From: Eutreptiella sp. 'Long Island Sound 2002'
Taxonomy: Eukaryota > Euglenozoa > Euglenophyceae > Eutreptiales > Eutreptiaceae
DNA: 64,000 nucleotides
NCBI GenBank assembly: GCA_964036045.1
Contig: OZ038383.1
Span: 38,301,294-38,365,293 of the forward strand
Direction of reading: 5' to 3'
Shown here: piece by piece, positions 27,355 to 38,985 of the stretch
Layout of the letters: the number at the start of each line of letters is the position of its first letter
How positions within the stretch are numbered: position 1 is the first letter of the stretch
Made by a program: the position numbers and the translations under genes
The notes under the pieces: model-generated
The model's input: the letters and a program-made list of their open reading frames with translations, nothing else
What the model was told of the DNA's origin: nothing
Databases searched by the model: none

Positions 27355-29340
27355 AGGACCGCACGACGACGGACGGCGCCCCAGGACACAACACAGCGCG
27401 CGGCAGCACCAAACGGAGCAAAACGAAACAACGCAACGCACAACAACGCAACCGCAGGCGGCACAACGCGCAGCAACACGGCACAGCACAGCACCCAGGG
27501 ACACACCACAGCACGCCGCCGAAACACAACACCAGGAGCCACCAGGACCCACCAGGAGACAACAGAGGACGGCCAGGCCAAACAGCAAACACGCAAACAC
27601 AACAGGCAACAAGAAAAAACACCAGCCAGCGCCGCAAGGGCAAGAGAGCACCGCACAAAGAGCAACTACGCAGGCACACCAGCAGAGCACCGCACGAGCA
27701 GAGCACAGAAACCGAAACAGCCCGGAACCAGCCCGGGGCCCAGAACAAGCAGAGAACGCAACAGCGTGCGGCAGCAAAGCAGGACAAAAACAGCACCACA
27801 CGGTCCGGCACAACACCGCGCCAAACAACACGGCGCAAGAACCCAACCCGACACAAGCACCCCACACACCACCGGGCACAACACAAAACGCACCACAGAC
27901 CGCGGCGCCACACGGCACGAGGCACGACGAAGCACAGCAAAGGACACCACAACCGGCAAGGGGGGGGGGGGGGGCACAACCGGCAAACACCACAAGCGGC
28001 ACGGGGGAGAGCAACGCCGCCAGCACGGCCCCACGGGGCACGCGCAACACAACAGGCAACAACACCAGGAGGAGCCACTGGCAGTGGGCACGGCACGACG
28101 AAGCGCAAGCGCACAAAGGCCCCCACCGAAGCACAAGGCCCACAGCAACACGCACCAACACGCCCCAGAGCCCAGGAGAGACAGCACCGCAGCACCGCAC
28201 AACCGGCAGACCACGGCACAGGAAAAAAGGAAGAAAAAAAAAGAAAGAAAGAAAGCAAGAGAGGGGGGGGGGGCGCAAGACGCCAAGGCCAAAGGCACCC
28301 AGGGCCGGAAAACACGGAACGCCGGAGACAAGGGGGGCGCAGAAGAGGAGGGGAAAAAAAAAGGAAAAAAACAAGAAGGGGGGGGGGCACAAGACGCCAA
28401 GGCCCAAGGCACCCAGGGCCGGAAAACACGGAACGCCGGAGACAAGGGGGGCGCACAAGAGGAGGGAAAAAAAAGGAAAAAAAAACAAGAAGGGGGGGGG
28501 GGGGGGGGCACAAGACGCCAAGGCCCAAGGCACCCAGGGCCGGAAAACAGAAAACGCCGGAGACAAGGGGGGCGCAGAAGGGGAGAAAGCAGGAAAAACC
28601 ACAAGCAGGGCGACCCCAGCCCGGAGGGGGCCGAGCAAACAAAGAGAGCACCAAGAACGGCCACAGGAAACGGTGAGGCGCACCAAAACGCGCCCGGGAG
28701 GCCGGCCCGCCCGACCCGGCCAAGAAAAGCACGCACACGCGCACACACGCGGGACCCGGGCGTGGCGTCCTCCGACCCGAAAGGAGAGGTGTCAGCGTCC
28801 ACACGAAACAGCCCCGGTGCACCGGCCGAGTCGCCCGTCGAAAGACGGACGGTACGGGAAACAGGACGCATCAGTGACCGGGTCCACACACGCCAAACCA
28901 CCGCAGCGCACGCAGCCCAAGACCGAAGCCGGACGGACCCGCCAGGGACAACCCCATCGCGGGGCCCCGAACGGGTACACCGCAGAGCCCGCCAAGCGCC
29001 CTTGCCTCGGCAGGGGCCAGCGGCAGGCACAAAGAGCCCGGTTCTCGGCCGGCCTCCACGTGCCCCGCGCAGCCACCTAGTAAAGCCGTGGGCGACAGCC
29101 CCCGGGGTGGGGGAAGGCACCACGGCGACGGGAAAGCCAACCGGAGCACCAAGAGCGACCGGACCGGACGAGGCGCGGAGCACCAACGCGGGGCCACGAG
29201 GCACGCCAGAGAGGCACGCCGCCGGCCACAACCACGGCACGAGAACAGGTGCCAAGCCACAACGGCCACCAGGTGCCGCGAACCCGGGAAGCGCGCACAA
29301 CACACGACGAACCGCGGCACGGGAAAAGGTGCCAAGGACA
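27355..29340 (+). repeat. T-depleted right flank of the satellite
   Basis: From 27355 the plus strand again loses T almost completely for more than a kilobase, then gradually regains it after about 28750. No coding frame is credible; the long plus and minus frames here follow from missing T or A. Confidence 0.75.
28260..28605. repeat. Three tandem ~113-bp units with G runs
   Basis: Each unit has a G run, then CAAGACGCCAAGGCC..., GGCACCCAGGGCCGGAAAAC, GCCGGAGACAAGGGGGGCGC and an A-rich AAAAAGGAAAAA tail. Purine-rich with long G tracts. Confidence 0.8.
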
Positions 29341-30695
29341 GCCGGGCCCTCACGCCCGCACACCGCACCCACGGCCAGTGGGAAGCGGGCCCCGGCCGCA
29401 CGCCCGAAAGGACGAGAGGTCGGGGGTGGGAGAGCGCCCGTCCCCGGAGGCCCCACACCCAGGCAAGAGGCGCCCCCCCCGGGCGCCCACGAGCCGCCCC
29501 CACAGCGCGCAAAGCCAGCTCGCAAGAGCGCGCGCTGTGGGGTTGCTGATGGGTCCCCACGCCCGCACCCCCCGCACCCACAGCCAGTTGGTAGCGGGCC
29601 CCGGCCGCACGCCCGAAAGGACCAGTAGTCGGGCGTGGGAGAGCGCCCGACCCCGGACGCCCCACACCCAGGCGAGAGGCGCCCCTCCTCGGGCACCCAC
29701 ATGCCGCCCCCACAGCGCGCAAAGCCAGCTCGCAAGAGCGCGCGCTGTGGGGTTGGTGACGCGTCCCCACGCCCGCAGCCCCCGCACCCACAGCCAGTGG
29801 GTAGTGGGCCCCGGCCGCACGCCCCAAAGGACGAGAGGTCGGGGGTGGGAGAGCGCCCGTCCCCGGACGCCCCACACCCAGGCAAGAGGCGCCCCCCCGG
29901 GCACCCTCGTGCCGCCCCCACAGCGCGCAAAGCCAGCTAGCGAGAGCGCGCGCTGTGGGGTTGGTGGCGGGTCCCCACGCCCGCACCCCCCGCACCCACA
30001 GCTAGTGGGTAGTGGGCCCCGGCCGCACGCCCGAACGGACGAGTGGTCGGGGGGTGGGAGAGTGCCCGGCCCCGGACGCCCCACACCCAGGCGAGAGGCG
30101 CCCTCCCCCGGGCACCCTGAAGCTGCCCCCACAGCGCGCAAAGCGAGCTTGCAAGAGCGCACGCAGTGGGGTTGGTGAGGGGTCCCCACGCCCGCAGCCC
30201 CCGCACCCACAGCCAGTGGGTAGTGGGCCCCGGCCGCACGCCCGAAATGACGAGTGGTCGGGGGTGGGAGAGCGCCCGTCCCCGGACGCCCCACACCCAG
30301 GCAAGAGGGGCCCTGCCCGGGCACCCTCATGCCGTGCCCACAGCGCGCAAAGCCAGCTCGCAAGAGCGCCCGCTGTGGGGTTGGTGACGGGTCCCCACGC
30401 CCGCACCCCGCGCACCCACAACCCGTGAGTAGAGGGCCCCGGCCGCACGCCCGAAAGGACGAGAGGTCGGGGGTGGGAGAGCGCCCGTACCCGGACGCCC
30501 CACAGCCAGGCACGAGGCGCCCCCTCCGGGCACCCTCGTGCCGCCCCCACAGCGCGCAAAGCCAGCTCGCAAGAGCGCGCGCAGTGGGGCTGGTGACGGG
30601 TCACCACGCCCGCACCCCCCGTACCCACAGCCAGTGGGTAGTTGCCCCCGGCCGCACGCCCGAAAGGACGACTGGTCGGGCGTGGGAGACCCCGG
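29341..30695. repeat. ~209-bp satellite array, about 6.5 copies
   Basis: Landmark CGCCCGAAAGGAC recurs at 29401, 29610, 29820, 30028, 30239, 30448 and 30657, giving spacings of 208-211 bp. Each unit also carries CAGCGCGCAAAGCCAGCTCG and a GGGTCCCCACGCCCGCA block. Unrelated in sequence to the 65-bp monomer; not coding. Confidence 0.9.
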
Positions 30696-31102
30696 ACAAA
30701 AGAGGTGATGCAGGAAGCTTGGTATGTTAACTTTGCTCTGCCACTACGACCGTAATTGTTGTAGTGACTCAAAGCACCTCAATTATTGTCGGATTCTGTG
30801 GTTCGGAAGGAGGTACCTCTGGGGGGGAACGACTGAGTTCCGTGGGTATGTAGCAGTTGATGGTCCACGTCATTTTGAGGACGGCGGGATCCCTTCTTAA
30901 TTGGGTTCATTCAAGGCGCCGGAGAGACTAGTTGGACCATTTTAGGGTCAATGTGCCCGATACATGGAGATTCCACGAGGCAGTGTTGCTGGGTTGGCTA
31001 AAGTAGCACGAGGCTGTAAATGAGACATGCGTTGGACCTCGGTCAATATGCATCCTGATTGTCCACACGATCTGGTGCATCAGACCGGAATCATGTGTTA
31101 CA
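30696..31102. other. No gene recognised
   Basis: Transition from satellite to ordinary, AT-richer sequence. I see no repeat or coding frame. Confidence 0.5.
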
Positions 31103-31957
31103 ATGCCATTGAAAAGAGATGTCCAATCCGCTGATTCGTCCGACTGCTGCGGAATTTCGCGTCTCCTCCAATTTTCATTTGATAGTACCCTATGCTCACC
31201 AATTTCAGAGAACACTTCCAACATTGCAAACTTCCAACATCACGTCAAGGGGATTGGTGCACCAAAGTTCTACTGCGCTGACTGGGTGTACAACGAGGAA
31301 AATCCTATCCCACTTTTGGATTGTGTGTGTAAGGCAGAATTTTGGACATCCGGGAAGTGGGCTAATTTTAGAAGTCACCTTGCAAGACGACACAATCCAT
31401 TTGATGTTGCCAGATTTGATGAGAATGTGGTTCATCTCCGTACATTTGGTGGCATAGGTGCAAATGCGGGGGGCAGTGACTCGTCATTGGAAATCTGTGT
31501 GCTGAACCCTACCACAATGCAAAATGACACAACAGTTGGTCTGCTTCTCATTTTAACAATTACCGAACTCCCCAAGGGCCGGTCACTAGGGTTGCCCCCT
31601 CTTGCTGTGAGCCACCTTGCATTGGGAAAACCTTTGCTGATCGCTGGTAACTTGGCTGAAGTTTGGATCATCAACAGTCAATTATAGGCGCATTGGGCTG
31701 AGGAAGGCTTGAATGTTTTGAATGTTTTGATCCACAACACGGGCAGTCGCACTCCAAGCTTCAACATGCAATCGGTGCTGTCAATTGGCACATTGGCTCC
31801 GATTCCAAGAAAGATAACACTTGTGCAGCACTACATGCATACCATAGCCTACCATACCCCTTTCCGATTTCTGAAATCCTGCGAAATTTCACGTCTCCCT
31901 TTAATTTCTCTCATTGGCACCCCTTTTCTAATTGCCTATTTACCTGACATTTGCTGA
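31103..31957 (+). CDS. Hypothetical frame with one in-frame TAG
   Basis: From ATG 31103 the frame is open to TAG 31685-31687 and then again, in phase, to TGA 31955-31957. It includes LLDCVCKAEFWTSGKWANF followed by RSHLARRH, a Cys/His pattern of the kind seen in BED-type zinc fingers of transposases. No family recognised. The 3' part after about 31850 looks non-coding and may be intron. If UAR is glutamine the TAG reads as Gln (NSQL-Q-AHWAEE). Not secure as a gene. Confidence 0.35.
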
Positions 31958-32103
31958 GGGCCCCTTGCAGAGTACCCTATGCCGTGAAGCAGTGCAATGC
32001 GTAATTAGGATCTGGATCTTCCGCCGAACCTGGCGAACTGGTTGCAGCTGGGGTCCTTATCCCCAAATCTGCCCGTTCAGTAGCATATCCGTCTTAAATT
32101 TGA

Positions 32104-32688
32104 ATGTTTTGTCATATTTGGGTATCTCAAAGCTGCGTTGATGACTCGCCAAAGGATGCTATTAGCACTTGCGGGAAGCTGAATTCCTTGGTACCAGATT
32201 ATTCCGAGTTTGTACAGCCGCAGCTGAACAAGGGGATTCCTCTGGACTAGACGGGGACGGGGTGCGTTCCTTATGATGTTCACGATGTAGACCTTGAGTC
32301 AACACGTGTGGACCCAAAGTTGAGCCCAAAACCCAAGGCTAAACCAAAGGCCACACCGAAAGAGGGCTTGGCGAAGGATGCGGATGGAGATGCCAACAGA
32401 GGTGGTACAATTGTGCCACATTCAACACCCAACAAAAGACCTACAAAAAGGGACCGATCACCAGCACATTAATCTGCAGCAAAGCCTACCGACGGACAAG
32501 CTACGGGGTCTGTGGAGAGTCAAAATGTAACCAATCCCGGAAGTGGTAGTTAGGTCTCGCAATCGCAGACGCCACAAGGATTGGAGCACTTCTCGCAACC
32601 GGTCAGCTATGGTGCCACACACACTTCTTAGAGCAACGCACCCCAAAAGGAAAAAAACATTGGGCAGTAAGAGGCGTAGGTGATTTGA
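32104..32688 (+). CDS. Hypothetical 194-codon frame with six UAR codons, closed by TGA
   Basis: Preceded in frame by TGA 32101, started by ATG 32104 and closed by TGA 32686. Inside are TAG 32248, TAA 32470, TAG 32551, TAG 32629, TAA 32668 and TAG 32677, and no TGA. The composition is protein-like and Gln/Ser/Pro/Lys-rich (DPKLSPKPKAKPKATPKEG; VSQSQTPQGLEHFSQPVS), and every UAR sits where Gln fits, for example GS-x-VSQSQ and IGQ-x-EA-x-VI. Either UAR encodes Gln or this is a pseudogene hit only by C-to-T changes in Gln codons. Function unknown; low-complexity tail of a larger protein is likely. Confidence 0.5.
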
Positions 32689-33515
32689 TGGCAGCTGCTG
32701 TAGTGAGAAATTGGTGGCGGCGATATGCAATGTCACCATCTTTAGGCTATGAGCAGCATGTTTTCATTTTGATTTTGTATTGACTGAATTTGATTGCAAT
32801 TTGTTTACACCGATGTGGAGTGTTGGCAACCTGCACTACTAGTGATTAGGCAGGTGTGACAGTCTGTGTACTGGAATTATGTTTGTTCGTATCTCATGTC
32901 CTGTACTTGTGACTAAATGTGCGAGCCATTTGATTATTCCATTTCTTTCAGAGACTTTGAATGCAGACCTTAGCAGGTTGGAATTTCATGCTATGATCTC
33001 CATAATTTCTTCATATGATGCGGAATTTGGCGTCCCATTGCAATTTGCTGAAAAAGGGAGTATATTTTTAGTCTATTTGGCACCTTGCTTCAGGATGCAA
33101 CTCGTGAGGGCATCCAAAACCTTTCGGTGGGCATTGTGATTGGCACTTGAATGCCATTTTCCGGATTTTGCATACCCTTTGTTATCTATTTGCACATCTA
33201 CTGCATTTCGGCCAAAGGGGATAAAATTGGGAAAATGGAGGTCTATTTCAGGCGGAATCAGGATGCGTTGTGCGCTGTGTGCAATATTTGGGTGCTGCTT
33301 TGCATTTTTCTGAACCTAGGAAACGTCCTCGTTTGGCACGACCCCCTTGCCGCCCCTAGGCAGCTAAGGCCTTCCAAACAACGCTAAATGTGAGGCAAGC
33401 TTACCGGTTTAATGCTTGACTTACGTTGGCGTTGTGGCCTTTGTGGCTGTTGCGCCCCGGCAGGTTTTGGAAGTTGAGTTCGTGCGTGTCTTGCTACCAT
33501 GTGTTTGTAATTCAG
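32689..33515. other. No gene recognised
   Basis: AT-rich, intron-like or intergenic. Ends in TTTGTAATTCAG, which looks like a 3' splice site. Confidence 0.45.
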
Positions 33516-33620
33516 GATGGCGATTCTGTTGTCTCCCAAAGAATTTGAATTGGCAAGGACGCACTTGGAGATGCTGGACCGCTCTAGTTTGGAGACAGTG
33601 ACGCTAGTTTGCAATGCAAC
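33516..33620 (+). CDS. Possible first or internal exon of a host-like gene
   Basis: After the acceptor TTGTAATTCAG the sequence reads MAILLSPKEFELARTHLEML and continues DRSSLETVT, ordinary hydrophilic coding sequence. The exon end is uncertain (a GT near 33625). It may belong to the same gene as 38986-40341, with transposon copy B inserted in the intervening intron; this is inference. Confidence 0.4.
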
Positions 33621-34295
33621 AATGGTTTTCCGGATCAGGCAACAAACACGTATGTGCCTCGTTGTGGCTGTGGGTTTGTCCCGGTGCTGGCGATGCATGT
33701 CCTCCGCGTTCTGGATGCATGTCTCTGCCCTGTGTCTGGGCCCAGTGCTACTTACAGACTTGTCACAGACGTCGCACACATTGTGCACGTTGTATCCAAG
33801 TCCGGCCCTGAAACTAGTTGCACGTCGGCCTCGTCTTTGCCGTTCCATTACAGCTGCGAATCATGTCCCCGATGTGATACAGGTGGGTACCATGCATGTT
33901 GGCTGCAGCGCCTGTGGGATGCAGCGTTCTAGGGCGTGGTGCGGAACCCCTAGTTAGAACGCAATTTCTGGAACACCCACCTACCCTCAATTTCCGGGCA
34001 AACCACCTAAAAAAATGGATTCAGCACCCTCAAAAACCCCCCATCCCCTTTCTTTCCCCACATAACCCGCATCATGGGGGTGGTTTTTTGGGGGGGGGTC
34101 AAAGAGTTAGAGCACAGTTAGAACAGAGTTAGAACGCAGTTAGAGCACCTTGCTCTAACTAGTTATCGCGCTAGTTATCGCGCGATAACTCAGTTATCGC
34201 GTAGTTATCGCGTGTAGTTATCGCGCACCCCTCCTCCATCCCTCACTAGGACAAACAACACAAAACACTTGGCACAAAGCATGTATGGTCTTTTT

Positions 34296-35954
34296 TCATA
34301 CAAAGTCATCAATGTCTGAGGCCTTGGCTGCCTCCAGTCCCAAAAGCCCTTGCTCCAGGGCGTTCATGGACATGCAATGGTGCATGTGGCGGAGGGACAT
34401 ACTTGGCCTCACCAAGGACCAACCCTTAAAACAATTTTTGAGCCTCCTCTTGTAAGGCCCATGCCGATACTCCGTTGGGATGGAGGAAAACTGAAAAATG
34501 TTCCTCCATTTCTCGGCAAAAAAGGTGGAATGTGCCAAGCACCAATGGATCCACCTGGTGGGGGACCAACCTGAGTCTCCCCACGCTTTTGAAAATTTTG
34601 TGGTCAACGCACGGTGGCGTTCCACTTGGGTTAGAGTGTACAACTCCCTCACCCTCCAAAGCTCATACAAACCCTCAATGCATTTCACCATGACATGCAC
34701 AACAACCCATAACATAGGTCCCCCAGGGGTCCTCACTGTGGGGACATGCTCTTTGAGGCAATCCACAAATTGCCTTTGGAAGGGGGGGGAGGTTAGGACA
34801 ACTTTGGTGCTGGTTAGATCGAAATCTTTTTCTGTGGCCCTCGAGGCCGGAGGGAGGCGTTCCCTAAGAGGGATGCCTGAGGTCTCATCCTTGAGGGCTT
34901 GTTTGAAGGCCTGCGAAGCTGCAAGAGCTTGGGCCTTACCAGGGGTACCAGGGGGGAGGGCCTGAAGGGTGGTCTCAATGCGCTTTGCAATGCCGTTTAG
35001 GATGCGGCATGCTGCATGTTGGTAGTCCCCCGGCCGCCTATCAGGGGTCACACTTCTCAAGAATGCCCCCCATCTTGAGGTGGACTCCACCCCCATTTGC
35101 TCAACAATCCCATTGGGGTTTTTGCACAACCAACACTTAGACCCAGCCCCCCCCATTGCTTGCATCCCCTTCCCATCCCCTGCCAAAATGACAGTGCAAG
35201 TCAAAAATTGCTTTTGAAAGAGGACAACGTCCTCTTCCACATCCCTCACCTCTTGGTTGAGCTTGGCGGAGATGTCCAGGCTTCTCAAAAAAGCCTGTTC
35301 ATCCCCGCCATCCATGCAAAACCATGAGGCCCATAGCTTCACCTTCGAAGCATATTTTGCCCCCCCCCATACATTAACCCATACATCCGCACGGGTGGAG
35401 GATGCCTTCCACAACGAAGTCGCATCAACTGAAATAACAACAATGGCAACGCCACTAGGGGGGGGTTTCCCGATAACTCGGGCCATAGATATTGCATTTT
35501 GCACAATTGATTGCAAAGGCACATGGGCAGCTGCCCTATTGCGGCCTGTGGTAGACTTTACAATGGTGGTTTGGGGAAAGTAGGGCATGATCCGTTGCCG
35601 AACGGTCCTTAGGTCCCGTTGTGTGCAACGGCGGGGCATTCGCAAAAGGGCCCGTTGGGAGAGATGCATGCTGCATGCCATGCGTAGCATGCTCAGGGCC
35701 TCATGCTTCCGAGCTGTTAATGCAAGATGGCCGCCAAGTGGGCCAGACAGGGCAGTGCACGCCCCACCACTTAAACAAACTTCGCCTTTGGTGTTGGTGC
35801 CACACACGACGTCTGGGTCACCCAATAGAACTCGCACCAGCCGCTAAACCGCCTTCAAACGCCGCCGCCGGGCCTTGGGGCACTGCAGATCGGTGTACCG
35901 CCGGAGGTTAGCTGTGTTGAGAGCCCGCAGGGCCTCATTGACAGCACTGTCCAT
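34296..35954 (-). CDS. Transposase of copy B, with a TAG at a Gln codon
   Basis: Near-identical to the copy A transposase over the whole length, from ATG 35954 to TGA 34296, with D, D, C-x2-C and E all present. The only in-frame stop is TAG at 35844-35846, where copies A and C have CAG (AVQRLV). Under a standard code the gene is truncated after about 36 codons; under UAR = Gln the change is silent and the transposase is intact. Confidence 0.7.
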
Positions 35955-36002
35955 GAAGAATAAGAGGACCTGGACACGAAATGAGGGAGGGTTTTGAAGC
36001 AA

Positions 36003-36200
36003 GGGCCCAAAAAAAACACGCGATAACCCACGCGATAACCCCCGCGATAACTAGGTTATCGCGCGATAACCCCCGCGATAACCCCCCGCGATAACTAGTT
36101 AGAGCGCGATAACCCCCCGCGATAACTAGTTAGAGCACCCAGTTAGAGCGCGATAACCCCCGCGATAACTAGTTAGAGCAGGGGTTAGTGCGCACTAACT
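36003..36200. repeat. CGCGATAAC / CTAGTTAGAGC cluster, copy B
   Basis: Counterpart of 3225-3415, in the same place upstream of the transposase. Further copy B clusters lie at about 34105-34225 and 38568-38720. Confidence 0.8.
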
Positions 36201-36424
36201 GGTGGGGTTAGAGCAAGCGTTGGGCACCCTAAAACCTTCACAAACGTTGATTTTGCACCCAGGAAACCTTGGAGATGTCAACAATGTGCAGGCACGGGGT
36301 ACATGGCGCCACAATCACAAATTCAAATCAGTCAAATGGACATGTTCCGGGCTAGTTGCCCCTCCTCAGAGTCCACAGAGTACAGTAATAGAAATAGTGA
36401 ACAATAATCGAATCACAAATTACA

Positions 36425-37057
36425 CTAGCTGGAGGGGTTAGAGGGAGCATTGGGCACCCTAAAACCCATGGACAGCAGCTGCTGCCGCCACACAGCCGTG
36501 CAGTGCAGAACCCCCCCCGCACTATAAAAAATCACGCTCCATCGCTCGCCCTCCCATGGCAATGGAGCGTGTAGTGCCCTGGTGTTGAACAACACGGGGG
36601 CTTGGGGGGTGGCGGTGCATGCCCAACCCTCCACCGCCCTACCCTTGCACACACGGGTGTGCCGCTTCTTTTCCCTCAAGGAGGGATTCAGCAGGCCACC
36701 ACTCTCCACCCAAAACTCACCCCCCGTGAAAGACCCCACACACACAATAAGCGCCATGGGCGCCCCATCCCGCAAATGGGAGTGGAGGCCCATGGTGTCC
36801 GTCCCTTGGGGGCGAACAATTTGGATGCTACACCATGTGAACCATGGTGGAGCATTGGAGGTGCAATACCCATTGAGGTCTGCAACCAAGGGGGTGAGGG
36901 CAGGCCTGAGGGTAGCAGCGGCCATATGGGTCGCCCTAAAATTAGAGGGGTTGGGGTTTCCCTTTTTCACGAGGCCAAAGTGGCACATGTCCACTTGGGC
37001 CCCATATCGCTCCTCCTCACGAAAAATGCCCTTGGGCAACCCCTTGAGCAAATCCAC
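36425..37057 (-). CDS. Oxygenase 2-like ORF, copy B
   Basis: 210 codons, closely matching copies A and C, with the SHLRDG, FTGGEFWVE, ALHAPLPWEGERW motifs intact. It follows UGA-CUAG in the same phase. It closes at TAG then, three codons on, TGA; the latter is the natural end if UAR is Gln. Confidence 0.6.
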   Translation of the reverse strand: MDLLKGLPKGIFREEERYGAQVDMCHFGLVKKGNPNPSNFRATHMAAATLRPALTPLVADLNGYCTSNAPPWFTWCSIQIVRPQGTDTMGLHSHLRDGAPMALIVCVGSFTGGEFWVESGGLLNPSLREKKRHTRVCKGRAVEGWACTATPQAPVLFNTRALHAPLPWEGERWSVIFYSAGGVLHCTAVWRQQLLSMGFRVPNAPSNPSS

Positions 37058-37060
37058 TAG

Positions 37061-38510
37061 TCATTGGCTCCCACTCCTACTCCCGCTACCCTGACTCTGC
37101 AACCCTTGCGGCGCCAGCCCCTGCTGGGCCTGCTGCACCCCGAAGGAGGCACAGAGGGTGGAGGTGAGGCTGCGCACCTGCGCCTCAGCCACCCCCAAGC
37201 GCTGCCCAAGGTCATCCCCCCTCCTCCGCTGCCCCTCCACCTCCACCCTAAGCTGGGCCGCCTCCACCTCCGCCTTCCGCCTCCCCTCCTGGGCCTCCCT
37301 CAGGGCCTCCCTCATCGCCTCCACCTCCTCCCCCCTCTTGGCGGCCAGGTTGAGGGCCTCGTCCAGGGCACGCTGGGTGTTGCCCTGGGCTTTTTCGGCC
37401 TTCGCCAAGGCCGACTTGTGGTCGGCCGACCGACCCTTGGCCAGTGCGGCCTCGACCCCCGTGGCGGCCGCCTGCTCCACCAAAACCTGGCAAGCGTCCG
37501 TCACGTGGGTGGCCACACTGGCCCCCAAGGCCTCCACGTCCAGGGCCTCATGGGGGGGCTGGGCCGCCGCCACCTTTGCCACCTTCGATGGCTTGGGGGA
37601 GGGCTTAATTGGGGGCTTAATTGGGGGCGGGGGTTTGGCCCTTACCCCTAAGGGGGGGGAGGGCATCCGGCTCAACCACCACCATGTCTGGTCCCCGCTT
37701 CGTCTGGCCTTTTCCCGGCCTTCCCCCCTTGGGTGCATACTGCCGAACCCAATCGGCAGTGGCGTCCACCACAGAAGGGGGGGGGTCATACCCACCAACC
37801 TGGTGGATGTCCCCCCCCCTGTGCAGCTTCTGCCACACTTCCCTCCCCGTATACTCCCCCTCCGAAATAATGTTGGGAGTGGTGACCCCATACCACTCAC
37901 GCTCCCACTCCCTTGTGGGGCAAAGGGGGTGCATGGGGAGCTTGTTTTCGGGGTCGTCAGTGCAGACCCGGCGGGTGTTGTGGGTGAGGGGTTGGGGGAA
38001 CCAACCATCCGACTTCCCCTTCCCCTTACCCGGTCGGATCCTTACCTTCTGGACACTAATCATGAGGGGGTTGTGGGGCTTCTCCTTCCTCCCCCCAGCC
38101 CCCACCCCCCCCGCATCCTCCTCCTCCTCCTCCACTTCCTCCTCCTCCTCCTCCTGACCCACATAGAGGGTCGTCTTCGTCCCCGCACCCTTCTCGGCAT
38201 GGGCGGTGACGGACTCCACCACGGCGTCCACATCGTCCGGATGAAGCTGGATCAAAAATCCAGCAACCCCTGGATTTACCTCTAGCAACTCGAAGATGTA
38301 GTTGCTGAGAACCAGGGGGTCTCGCTTGTCCGCCATGAAGGGGGACTTATGGACAAGGAGTCCAAAGTCCACACCATGTTCAAAGCGGGTCGCCACAGGG
38401 CGCCTCACATTGGCATCACCCATCGTAAACCCCTCAGGACCGCCAAGGCGACGGACCCCAAGGAGCTTTTGATGGTGCTCGCACCAAGCGTGGGCAGCAG
38501 CAAGGGCCAT
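37061..38510 (-). pseudogene. Deletion fusion of oxygenase 1 N-terminus to the coiled-coil part, copy B
   Basis: The reading frame from ATG 38510 covers the first ~213 residues of oxygenase 1 and passes in frame across the deletion joint (TPNIIS-EGEYTGREVW) into the coiled-coil exon. A 16-bp insertion at about 37605-37630 (two AATTAAGCCCCC-like units) then shifts the frame, so the coiled-coil C-terminus is read in another phase. The catalytic HxD...H...R set is absent. Confidence 0.75.
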
Positions 38511-38985
38511 TATCAAAGAATATGAAAGCTTTGAGAGCTAAAGCGAAAAGGGGAAACATAAAATGAAGCGCGATAACCCACGCGATAACCCACGCGATAA
38601 CTAGGTTATCGCGCGATAACCCCCGCGATAACCCCCGCGATAACTAGGTTATCGCGCGATAACCCACGCGATAACTAGTGCTCTAACCCCGTTCTAACCC
38701 CGCGATAACTAGTTAGAGCACACAAAGATCAAATCGCAAAAAGTGCAAAACGGGCAATATCGAGCAAACGAAACATGGAAGGCACATTGTTGCATCATAG
38801 TGCACCCATGTAACATGTGAAATTCCGGGTTCCAACCATATTAACAACACCCAAAATTGGGGGGGTTCCGCACCACGCCCTAGAACGCTGCATCCCATGC
38901 CTACAATAAATAAAAAAGAGCACAAGGTGACCTAAATATCCAGCCGAAGGCGTGCCCGTACCATGTGGACAATGCCAAGGGTTGA

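Larger units (their letters stand above)
33915..38897 (-). mobile_element. Family 1 transposon, copy B (4,983 bp, internally deleted)
   Basis: Same 36-bp TIRs, TSD TG (33913-33914 and 38898-38899). Compared with copy A about 2.1 kb is missing, from inside the coiled-coil exon to inside oxygenase 1, removing the whole oxygenase 1 core and the intron. The joint is at about 37862, between CTCCCCCTCC and GAAATAATG. Confidence 0.92.

Noticed and set aside
19768-29628. Giant open reading frames of about 2,850-3,290 codons in three plus phases
   Set aside because: Produced by a stop-free 65-bp repeat and T-depleted flanks; all three phases are open together, which real genes do not do.
27221-29995. 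Long minus-strand frames of 370-750 codons opposite the T-depleted flank and the 209-bp array
   Set aside because: A-depleted strand has few stops; proteins are Cys/Leu/Pro/Arg noise and follow the tandem repeats.
33690-33800. Shared motif (CTCCGCGTTCT and nearby) between 33690-33800 and 39690-39800, possibly a small RNA
   Set aside because: Only short, patchy similarity by eye, both in probable introns; no stable fold established.
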